From NCBI GenBank assembly GCA_964351875.1, contig CAYGQC010000217.1, positions 1-5,576 on the forward strand: a DNA stretch of 5,576 bases, in the 5' to 3' direction. The notes below the pieces were generated by a model that ran no database searches, was not told the origin of the DNA, and worked only from the letters and a program-made list of their open reading frames with translations. This document shows, piece after piece, positions 1 through 5,576 of this stretch (its first letter is position 1; every line of letters starts with the position of its first letter). The translations under genes and the position numbers were made by a program. This stretch comes from JANSWO01 sp964351875 (lineage in GTDB: Bacteria > Pseudomonadota > Gammaproteobacteria > Pseudomonadales > Azotimanducaceae).

Positions 1-798
1 GAGCTGAATCTCGGTACGAGCCGACTCCTTGATGCGCTCGCCCTCGGCGCGTGCCTGGGCGGCGAACTTGTTGTTCTCGGGACCGGGGCTGATGGCAGTG
101 TGGCGGCGCTGGTGGTTGAGATTGTCGGTCTCCTGCGCAGTGGCATTACGGAACTCGACCGGGGTCTGGTGCAGCTGCACATCAGCGATGTCAGTTCCGA
201 GTTTTCACTGACCGATGCGGCGACTCACATCGCGCTAAAAGGTGCGTCGCCACCCGATCTGGAGTTGCTGAACCTCGCGGTATCACCACTACTCGGGGAG
301 GATCAGGTACTACGCGATTGGCCGGAACTAATGCCAGATCTGTTCCAGGGTATTGAGATCGATCGCATCAGCGGCCGAGTCATGTACGTCATCATTCTGG
401 CGATGGTCGCCTTCAGCGTTCTCAATACGTTCGTGCTGCTGCTGTTTGAGCGGCGCCGCGAGTTCGGCGTACTGCTGGCGCTCGGTATGAAGCCGGGGCG
501 GATAATCCTGATGGTGCACCTCGAGGCGTTGGCGCTCTGGATATTGGGTGCAGGAATTGGCCTCGGCGTTGCGTTAGCTGTGATCGCGATTGTCGCTAGC
601 ACAGGCATTTCGCTGGGTGACGACATGCAGGAGATGGCCGAGCAGATGTACATGCCGAGTCACATGTATCCCGGCATCGATATTCTGACGCTCACGTTTG
701 CGCCACTGGTCATGCTGTTCGCCACGCAACTCGCGGCGGCGGTTGGCAGCCTGCGATTGCTCAGGCTTCGCCCCGTCGATGCAATGAGGCGTACCTGA
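1..798 (+). CDS. FtsX/MacB-fold ABC transporter permease, 5'-truncated by the window edge
   Basis: Inner-membrane permease subunit of a Lol/MacB-type ABC transporter. Frame 1 is open from the first base with no stop, so the gene starts upstream; the GTG at 100 lies inside the periplasmic domain and is not a credible start. The 265 visible residues begin in the C-terminal part of a MacB_PCD-like periplasmic domain (GELVVLGTGADGS at 21-33, then ITELDRGLVQL at 49-59). The FtsX domain follows, with membrane segments at about 127-149, 168-200 and 228-253. Between the first two is the cytoplasmic coupling stretch ERRREFGVLLALGM (150-163), which in this family contacts the ATPase. Family members are about 400 residues long, so TM1 and the N-terminal part of the periplasmic domain are probably missing. 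The loop between the last two membrane segments is long and Met-rich (202-224). It overlaps the next gene, its paralogue, by one base. The family call is strong; the substrate is unknown. Confidence 0.92.
   Translation, partial: ELNLGTSRLLDALALGACLGGELVVLGTGADGSVAALVVEIVGLLRSGITELDRGLVQLHISDVSSEFSLTDAATHIALKGASPPDLELLNLAVSPLLGEDQVLRDWPELMPDLFQGIEIDRISGRVMYVIILAMVAFSVLNTFVLLLFERRREFGVLLALGMKPGRIILMVHLEALALWILGAGIGLGVALAVIAIVASTGISLGDDMQEMAEQMYMPSHMYPGIDILTLTFAPLVMLFATQLAAAVGSLRLLRLRPVDAMRRT
784..789 (+). promoter_or_regulatory. Ribosome binding site for the second permease
   Basis: ATGAGG (core GAGG, 786-789) sits 8 bases before the ATG at 798, inside the last codons of the upstream permease. 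It supports that start and, with the TGATG stop/start overlap, suggests coupled translation giving matched amounts of the two permeases. Confidence 0.6.
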
Positions 799-2036
799 TG
801 GCTGAGCAAACCGTACGCCTGCCATTGTCTTTGATCGCCAGGTTGTCGTTGCGTAACTTGATTCGCAATGCGCGCAGGACTGCGCTGCTACTCGCATCTG
901 TCGCAGTTGCCGTCGCGTCGGTATTAGTCACGGCCAGCCTGATTCGCGGCTTTCAGGAAGACCTGGCGGATGCTGTGGTTGTCAATCTCACCGGACATCT
1001 GCAAGTGCAAGCGCCTGGCTATCGAGATGACCCCGGCATAAGCCATCGCTTCGAGCTGCCTACCAATTGGGATCAGGTCCTCAAAGATCTACCGGTAGCA
1101 GGCTCGGCTGCTCGGATCCGTGTGCCCGCAGTCATCATGAGTGAGCGTGAAACCCGCGGCATGACGCTGGTGGGCGTGGATGCGCAGTCGGAGGCGATCA
1201 GTTTTCTCGCCTCCGCCAGCTACCGAGGTGAGCCACTATCCGGCGTTGACGATCGGCGGGTGATCATTGGCGAGGCGCTCGCCGATAGCCTGAAGACCGA
1301 TGTTGGCAGGCGACTCGTGCTGATGGCTCAGGGTCTGGATGGGCGCAGCCGCGAGGCTGGCTTTCGGATTGCGGGTGTATACGACGCTGACGGCACCGCA
1401 CTGGAGAAGAACTTTGTCTTTACGGGACGGTCGCGCCTGCACGAGTTACTGGAAACGCCCGCCGTTACAGAGTTGTCCGTGCGGCTGGACGATGCCAGCC
1501 AATTGGCGGCCGCTAACGCGGCGCTCAGTGAAGCCTTTCCCGACGAGAAGGTGTTTACCTGGCAGGAGTTGGAACCCCAGGCGGCAGCCATGTATGCCTA
1601 TGCGGATCTCGGCATATTCATCTGGTTCGCCATCATGATGGCGGCGCTGATCTTCGGTCTCATCAACACCCTCGTTACAGCAGTCATGGAGCGCGTTCGC
1701 GAGCTCGGCATGCTGCGTGCGGTCGGCATGCGGGCAGCGGCAGTGGTCAGCCAGGTCGTCATCGAATCGGCCCTCGTCATGACCGTGGGTGTGGCACTGG
1801 GCGTTCTGCTCGCTTGGCTCCTGCTGAACTTCTGGCTGGTTGATGGCATTGATCTGAGCCAGTGGGCGCAAGGCGCCGAGATGGTCGGTATGCGCTCGCA
1901 CCTGCAACCCAAAGTGCTCATGTCGGATACCGTTTTCATCAGCGTTTTATCGATTGTTGTCGGCGTTGTTGCCAGCCTGTACCCCGCACGCCAGGCGGTC
2001 AGGCGCTCACCTCTGGAGGCGTTGCGTGCGGACTGA
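798..2036 (+). CDS. FtsX/MacB-fold ABC transporter permease (LolC/LolE-like), complete
   Basis: Second permease subunit, 412 residues, the usual family length. A short cytoplasmic N-terminus with basic residues (R15, R19, R24, R26, R27) leads into TM1 at about 29-49. The MacB_PCD-like periplasmic domain spans about 50-268 and includes GEALADSLKTDVGRRLVL (158-175), the counterpart of the stretch where the upstream gene enters the window. The FtsX domain has TM2 about 271-294, the coupling stretch ERVRELGMLRAVGM (298-311), TM3 about 317-347 and TM4 about 377-396, and the C-terminus is YPARQAVRRSPLEALRAD. This is the fold of LolC, LolE and MacB permeases, which move amphipathic cargo or transmit force across the inner membrane rather than forming a classical import channel. 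It is paralogous to the upstream permease, so a heterodimer is likely. The start is fixed by GAGG at 786-789 and the one-base overlap. It is not LolC or LolE proper on this evidence, so no symbol is given. Confidence 0.93.
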   Translation: MAEQTVRLPLSLIARLSLRNLIRNARRTALLLASVAVAVASVLVTASLIRGFQEDLADAVVVNLTGHLQVQAPGYRDDPGISHRFELPTNWDQVLKDLPVAGSAARIRVPAVIMSERETRGMTLVGVDAQSEAISFLASASYRGEPLSGVDDRRVIIGEALADSLKTDVGRRLVLMAQGLDGRSREAGFRIAGVYDADGTALEKNFVFTGRSRLHELLETPAVTELSVRLDDASQLAAANAALSEAFPDEKVFTWQELEPQAAAMYAYADLGIFIWFAIMMAALIFGLINTLVTAVMERVRELGMLRAVGMRAAAVVSQVVIESALVMTVGVALGVLLAWLLLNFWLVDGIDLSQWAQGAEMVGMRSHLQPKVLMSDTVFISVLSIVVGVVASLYPARQAVRRSPLEALRAD

Positions 2037-2060
2037 AAAGGCTATCGATCGGTGTTGGGA

Positions 2061-2067
2061 AGAGGAG
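2061..2067 (+). promoter_or_regulatory. Ribosome binding site that decides the ATPase start
   Basis: AGAGGAG lies 5 bases before the ATG at 2073. An in-frame GTG at 2052 would add seven residues but would put this Shine-Dalgarno inside the coding region, and it has no comparable site of its own. The ATG at 2073 is therefore preferred. Confidence 0.75.
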
Positions 2068-2072
2068 TGCGT

Positions 2073-2759
2073 ATGACGAGCGTCATTGACTGTCGCGGTG
2101 TGAGTCGAACGTATGCGGATGACGGCGTACCGGTTCGCGCCTTGCGGGGCGTGGATTTTCAGGTGGCGCACGGCGAGTTTGTCTCGCTGGCCGGCCCCTC
2201 AGGATCAGGCAAGACGACGCTGCTCAACATTATCGGTGCGCTCGACAAAGCGGATGAGGGCTCGGTATCGATCGATGGTGTCGCTCTGGCACCGTTGTCA
2301 GCTAGCGAGCTATCGGACCTTCGCTTGCATCGCATCGGTTTCGTCTTCCAGAGCTACAACCTGATCCCGGTACTTTCTGCTCGTGAGAACGTGGAATTCA
2401 TCATGCAGCTCCAGGGGGTTGCGCCTCGCGAGCGCGCGGATCGAGCTGGCGATGTGCTTGCCAGGCTCGGCCTGGCAGACATGGCAGAGAGGCGTCCGGG
2501 TGAGCTCTCCGGCGGACAGCAACAGCGTGTGGCTATCGCTCGCGCGATTGTTACTAACCCTTCCGTTCTGCTCGCTGATGAGCCGAGCGCTAACCTTGAT
2601 TCGGCAACCACGGAAGAATTGCTGCAGCTATTGCGCACACTCAACGAGTCGCAGGGTGTCACGATTGTCACGGCGACCCATGATCCGCTGGTCATGTCCT
2701 ACGCTCGCCGCCGAGTGCAACTCAAAGATGGCGCGATCGTTCACGACGAAACTGCCTGA
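2073..2759 (+). CDS. LolD/MacB-type ABC transporter ATP-binding protein
   Basis: Cytoplasmic ATPase of 228 residues, expected to work as a homodimer under the two upstream permeases. All nucleotide-binding motifs are visible: Walker A GPSGSGKTT (41-49), Q-loop Q93 in FVFQSYNLIP, signature LSGGQQQR (145-152), Walker B VLLADEP with catalytic E170, D-loop SANLD (172-176), and H-loop H203 in ATHD. The size and the FQSYNLIP and ARENVE segments place it in the LolD/MacB ATPase group. The D-loop region reads EPSANLD where most of this group has EPTGNLD, a mild divergence that leaves the catalytic residues intact. It begins 36 bases after the second permease and ends one base before the next gene, so it is part of the same operon. 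No fused permease domain is present, so this is the split LolCDE-like layout and not the MacB fusion. The cargo cannot be deduced. Confidence 0.95.
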   Translation: MTSVIDCRGVSRTYADDGVPVRALRGVDFQVAHGEFVSLAGPSGSGKTTLLNIIGALDKADEGSVSIDGVALAPLSASELSDLRLHRIGFVFQSYNLIPVLSARENVEFIMQLQGVAPRERADRAGDVLARLGLADMAERRPGELSGGQQQRVAIARAIVTNPSVLLADEPSANLDSATTEELLQLLRTLNESQGVTIVTATHDPLVMSYARRRVQLKDGAIVHDETA

Positions 2760-2760
2760 A

Positions 2761-2847
2761 ATGCCGGTAGCACGCGAGCGCTTCACTCATCGTCTTCTGG
2801 CGTTCGCCCTGGCCAGCGCGCTTGCTTGGGGCAGCGTTGTCAAAGCC
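2761..2847 (+). other. Signal peptide of the barrel protein
   Basis: Residues 1-29: a positively charged start, a hydrophobic run from L12 to V27, and a VKA cleavage box followed by DTD. There is no cysteine at the cleavage point, so it is a type I signal and not a lipoprotein signal. This also confirms the chosen start. Confidence 0.75.
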
Positions 2848-4077
2848 GACACGGACGTCGAGATAGACGCCCGCATCAAGTTGTTCGGCAGTGGCGTAGC
2901 GCTACCTGGTGACGATCTCCAGCGGGCCACTAATAGCAGCCCGGCGTACGACGGCAGCGCCGACCTGCGGTCCATGTTGCGGGTAAAATCCAGCCAGGCA
3001 GTTGGCTTGCTAGCGCTTGAGGTTGATCACTCACTGACGTGGCTCGGTGGCGATTCTCTGGGCTTCGCCGCACTCAACCCGCTGGATCAGGTAGTTACTA
3101 ACGATGATCGGCGCGCGCTCGATCTCACTTTCCGGATCGACGATGGCAACCGATACCAGGCTATTCATCGTCTGGATCGCGCATCCATTGGTCTGCGTCG
3201 CGATAACTGGGGGCTCACGCTTGGCCGCCAGGCGTTGTCGATGGGTAGCGGTATCGTCTTTCAGCCGCTGGACCTGTTCAGCCCGTTTGCACCGACAGCC
3301 GTCGACAGGGACTACAAGAATGGCGAAGACCTGTTGCTCTTCGAGCGACTGTTTGCCGACGGCAGCGACCTGACTCTGCTCACTGTTGCGCGGCGTGATG
3401 CTGCAGGGGATCTCACTGCGCGGGCATCAAGTTTGGCCGGCCGCTGGCGTGGCTTTGTCGGTTCCGCGGAGATCGAAGTGATCGCCGGTCGTCATACCGG
3501 CGAGGCGGTGGCAGGCGGCTCGCTCAGAGTGCCGCTTGGCGGCGCGTTGGCGCGAATGGATGTGCTGGTGACCCGGTTGGGCGATCGCGCAAATGGAGGG
3601 GTATCTGCGACCGCTGGCGACCTTGTCGTCACCGGGTTGGTCAACCTCGACTACAGCCTGGAGCTCTCCGGGCGTAGCGTCTATGTCTTTGCGGAACTGT
3701 TCTTCAATGGCTTCGGTATCGGTCAGCTACCCGACAACCTGGCGCTGTCGGCAACTGAACTGCCGGCCGCGTTGCAGCGCCGCCTGGCATCAGGTGAATT
3801 GTTTACGCTGATGCGCCGTTACTCGGCCCTTGGGGGGCAGATTCAGGTTCATCCGCTCGCGAGCGCCAGTCTTACGGTGCTGAGCAATCTTGACGATCGC
3901 AGCTCGCTGCTGAACGCATCGCTCACGTTTGAGCCGTCGGATAACCAGCGCCTGCAGGCGGGTCTTGTGTATCCGTTAGGTGGCCGAGGCGACGAATATG
4001 GCCGTGTGGGTGTTTTGCCCGGCCTGACTCAAGGCGGTGGCCGTCAGCTCTTCGCCCGCTGGGTGTACTATTTCTAG
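2761..4077 (+). CDS. Secreted protein, probable outer-membrane beta-barrel, partner of the ABC transporter
   Basis: A protein of 438 residues with a clear Sec signal peptide: basic n-region (R5, R7, R11), hydrophobic core about 12-27, and probable cleavage after VKA at 29. The mature part has no hydrophobic helix and no cysteine. It shows many short alternating strands rich in Gly, Leu, Asp and Arg, and ends in ARWVYYF. A terminal Phe after aromatic residues is the usual signal for Bam-dependent insertion of outer-membrane barrels. The segment GRQALSMGSGIVFQPLD (155-171) resembles the conserved strand-turn of long porin-like barrels such as the alginate-export and DUF1302 groups; this is a resemblance noticed by eye, not a family assignment. 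The reading frame is open well upstream, but the ATG at 2761 gives the signal peptide and is the only sensible start. It has no Shine-Dalgarno and follows the ATPase stop by one base, so translation is probably coupled. Its role is inferred to be the outer-membrane receiver or exit of the ABC system. Confidence 0.78.
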   Translation: MPVARERFTHRLLAFALASALAWGSVVKADTDVEIDARIKLFGSGVALPGDDLQRATNSSPAYDGSADLRSMLRVKSSQAVGLLALEVDHSLTWLGGDSLGFAALNPLDQVVTNDDRRALDLTFRIDDGNRYQAIHRLDRASIGLRRDNWGLTLGRQALSMGSGIVFQPLDLFSPFAPTAVDRDYKNGEDLLLFERLFADGSDLTLLTVARRDAAGDLTARASSLAGRWRGFVGSAEIEVIAGRHTGEAVAGGSLRVPLGGALARMDVLVTRLGDRANGGVSATAGDLVVTGLVNLDYSLELSGRSVYVFAELFFNGFGIGQLPDNLALSATELPAALQRRLASGELFTLMRRYSALGGQIQVHPLASASLTVLSNLDDRSSLLNASLTFEPSDNQRLQAGLVYPLGGRGDEYGRVGVLPGLTQGGGRQLFARWVYYF

Positions 4078-4132
4078 CGGCGCGAGCGCGTAGAATCGCG
4101 TCCGCGAATCCGTTCTGAGAAAAGTGAGTGTC
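4078..4132 (+). promoter_or_regulatory. 55-base gap with possible -10 element and short inverted repeat
   Basis: This is the only real intergenic gap in the window. TAGAAT at 4091-4096 matches the sigma-70 -10 consensus at 5 of 6 positions and would place a transcript start about 30 bases before the ATG at 4133. No TTGACA-like hexamer lies at the right distance upstream, so the promoter is weak or activator-dependent, or the match is chance. TCGCG (4096-4100) and CGCGA (4103-4107) form a perfect inverted repeat around a two-base centre, just downstream of the -10, where an operator could sit. No T-rich terminator is present, so readthrough from the barrel gene is equally possible. GTGAG at 4124-4128, 4 bases before the ATG, is the only ribosome-binding candidate and is weak. 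Confidence 0.3.
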
Positions 4133-5576
4133 ATGAGAAAAGGGCTGTTGTTGCTGGCGGCGATTGTGGTTGCCGTCATTCTGGTCATGCTTGTTCGAAC
4201 CGGTGGCGGGTCTTCTCCTGATGCGTCCGCTGAGCCCGTAGCGCACCCCGTGGATGAGGTTCGTGCAGCCAACCGGCTTGCTGAGTCCATCCGCATGCGA
4301 ACGATCTCGCCGGGTGTTGTTGGCTTCGATCGGGAACACATGCTGGCTTTTCGAGATTGGCTAGCGCGCTCTTACCCTCTCTTTCACAGCCGCGCGACCC
4401 GCACACTCGTTAGTGAGTACAGCCTCTTATTTGAGCTGTCCGGCGAGGATTCCAGTTTAAAACCTGCTCTGCTCGCCGCGCATTTTGATGTTGTGCCGGT
4501 GGTGCCGGGCACAGAAGACGACTGGGAGCAGGCGCCGTATTCCGGTGCGCAGGTTGACGGTTTTGTCTGGGGCCGCGGCGCGATCGACGACAAAGGCTCG
4601 CTTGTAGCGCTGATGGAGGCCATCGAGACTCTGCTTGCTGACGGTTACACCCCCCCGAGAACCCTGTATTTCGCCTTTGGCCACGATGAAGAGATCGGCG
4701 GAGCTGAGGGCGCGCTGCTGATGGCGGAGAAGCTAGCCGCTGGCGGTGTTGAGCTGGCGTGGGTGCTCGACGAGGGCGGTGTGATTGGTATCGATGTGCT
4801 GGCAGGCGTCAGCACGCCGATAGCAACCGTCGGTATCGCTGAGAAAGGCTCCGTGAGTCTTGAGATTGTCGCTAGCGCCGCCGGTGGCCATTCGTCTATG
4901 CCGCCGAGAGACACGGCGATTGCTGTCCTCGCTGCGGCTATCAGCACCGTCAACAACGCGCCGGTTCCCGCGGCGGTCGATGGCGTGACGGCGAACTTTC
5001 TCGATGCCCTGGCGCCGATTCTGCCTTTCGGCCAGCGCCTTGCGGTTCGCAATCGCTGGTTACTGGAAGGCGTCTTGATCGATCAACTCAGTAAGGCGCC
5101 TGCGGCGAACGCCATGCTTCGCACGACCACCGCGCCGACCATGATCAACGCCGGCGTCAAAGAAAACGTGCTGCCGAGTACCGCGCGTGCAGTCGTGAAC
5201 TTCCGGGTGCATCCGCGGGACACACCAGACAGCATCGAGCGTTATGTCAGTAATCGCATCGCGAGCGATCGGGTCTCGGTTGCCAAGCTCGGCGCCGGCC
5301 GGGAGGCGTCTGTTGTTTCCCCAGTTGATAGCGAGGCCTACGCGCTGATCGAGGCGACGATCCAGCGAGTCTTTCCTGAGGTTGTGGTGGCCCCCTATCT
5401 CGTGGTGGGTGGCACTGACGCGCGGCACTACGACGGCCTGACCGACAACGTTTATCGCTTCATACCGGTGCCGATGGATGATTCAGACCGAGCCCGCTTC
5501 CACGGCACCAACGAGCGCATTGCCGTCGCCGATCTCGCGCGGGCGGTGAGTTTCTATCAGGATCTGTTGCTGAACC
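4133..5576 (+). CDS. Membrane-anchored M20 metallopeptidase, PM20D1/CPS1-like, lacking the last few residues
   Basis: Zinc-dependent amidohydrolase of family M20; 481 codons are visible and no stop is reached. An N-terminal hydrophobic segment (about 4-21) after MRK, with no lipobox cysteine and no clear cleavage site, suggests a periplasm-facing anchored enzyme. The di-zinc site is complete: H117 and D119 in AAHFDVVP, bridging D152 in GRGAIDDKG, catalytic base E186 and ligand E187 in GHDEEIGG, D213 in VLDEGG, and H457 in FHGTNERI. The lid/dimerisation domain is about 237-355, with H253 in GGHSSMPPRDTA, and the catalytic domain then resumes (GGTDARHY, 426-433). The HFDVVPV, GHDEE and GGHSSMPP wording is typical of the PM20D1 and yeast CPS1 (Gly-X carboxypeptidase) branch. 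Mammalian PM20D1 makes and cleaves N-acyl amino acids. The visible length and the FYQDLLLN end match the family C-terminus, so the stop should lie just past the window. The natural substrate is unknown. Confidence 0.93.
   Translation, partial: MRKGLLLLAAIVVAVILVMLVRTGGGSSPDASAEPVAHPVDEVRAANRLAESIRMRTISPGVVGFDREHMLAFRDWLARSYPLFHSRATRTLVSEYSLLFELSGEDSSLKPALLAAHFDVVPVVPGTEDDWEQAPYSGAQVDGFVWGRGAIDDKGSLVALMEAIETLLADGYTPPRTLYFAFGHDEEIGGAEGALLMAEKLAAGGVELAWVLDEGGVIGIDVLAGVSTPIATVGIAEKGSVSLEIVASAAGGHSSMPPRDTAIAVLAAAISTVNNAPVPAAVDGVTANFLDALAPILPFGQRLAVRNRWLLEGVLIDQLSKAPAANAMLRTTTAPTMINAGVKENVLPSTARAVVNFRVHPRDTPDSIERYVSNRIASDRVSVAKLGAGREASVVSPVDSEAYALIEATIQRVFPEVVVAPYLVVGGTDARHYDGLTDNVYRFIPVPMDDSDRARFHGTNERIAVADLARAVSFYQDLLLN

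Noticed and set aside
588..600. 13-base direct repeat GATTGTCGCTAGC, also at 4864-4876
   Set aside because: Both copies encode the same short I-V-A-S stretch in unrelated genes. One shared 13-mer in a window this size is compatible with chance, and no other repeat structure surrounds them.
1446..1907. Reverse-strand open frame of 153 codons inside permease 2
   Set aside because: It is antisense to a gene with an unmistakable family signature. Its translation is His/Gln/Arg-rich low-quality sequence with no motif, as expected for a shadow frame in GC-rich DNA.
2073..2759. Naming the ATPase and permeases lolD, lolC and lolE
   Set aside because: Family membership is clear, but the linked barrel, the FQSYNLIP-type Q-loop region and the long TM3-TM4 loops differ from the essential lipoprotein-release genes, so the symbols would overstate the evidence.
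2383..2760. In-frame open stretch upstream of the barrel gene that would give a 564-residue protein
   Set aside because: It lies wholly inside the ATPase gene in another frame, its translation is Arg/Ser/Cys-rich and resembles nothing, and it would bury the signal peptide in the middle of the protein.
4078..4120. Terminator after the barrel gene
   Set aside because: The CG-rich bases could form only short weak stems (for example CGCG around TAGAAT), and no run of T follows.
4650..4656. Run of seven C in the M20 gene, a possible frameshift or phase-variation site
   Set aside because: The frame is intact on both sides with conserved motifs before and after, and one 7-base run in GC-rich DNA is not unusual.
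3923..5428. Several reverse-strand open frames (3923-4339, 4645-5052, 5060-5428) against the barrel end and the M20 gene
   Set aside because: All are opposite strongly supported coding sequence, have no recognisable domain or good start context, and have compositions typical of antisense shadows.

Overview
The window is a dense, about 60% GC, single-strand gene block with almost no intergenic space. Lol/MacB-type ABC components, a signal peptide, and a protein that looks like an outer-membrane beta-barrel ending in Phe all point to a diderm bacterium. It is most likely a member of the Pseudomonadota, and a gammaproteobacterium fits well. Genus cannot be read from this stretch.

Layout, all on the + strand: (1) 1-798, the 3' two thirds of an FtsX/MacB-fold ABC permease, cut by the window edge. 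(2) 798-2036, a second, complete, paralogous permease that overlaps the first by one base (TGATG). (3) 2073-2759, a LolD/MacB-type ATPase with every nucleotide-binding motif present and a good ribosome binding site. (4) 2761-4077, a secreted protein of 438 residues, probably an outer-membrane beta-barrel, starting one base after the ATPase stop and with no ribosome binding site of its own. (5) After a 55-base gap holding a possible -10 element and a short inverted repeat, 4133 to the window end, a membrane-anchored M20 metallopeptidase of the PM20D1/CPS1 type. It lacks only its last few residues.

Genes 1-4 read as one translationally coupled operon. The two permeases would form a heterodimer, as LolC and LolE do, driven by a homodimer of the ATPase. 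The barrel encoded immediately downstream would be the outer-membrane partner or destination of whatever the ABC complex releases. No substrate can be read from the sequence; a lipid, a lipoprotein or another amphipathic molecule is the reasonable class. The M20 enzyme may be in the same transcript or have its own weak promoter. Its closest recognisable relatives act on N-acyl amino acids or dipeptides, so a link to lipid handling is possible but unproven.

No RNA genes, mobile elements, CRISPR arrays, tRNAs or convincing terminators were seen. The most interesting points are the combination of a Lol-like ABC transporter with an outer-membrane barrel, and a shared periplasmic loop motif between the last two membrane segments of both permeases.
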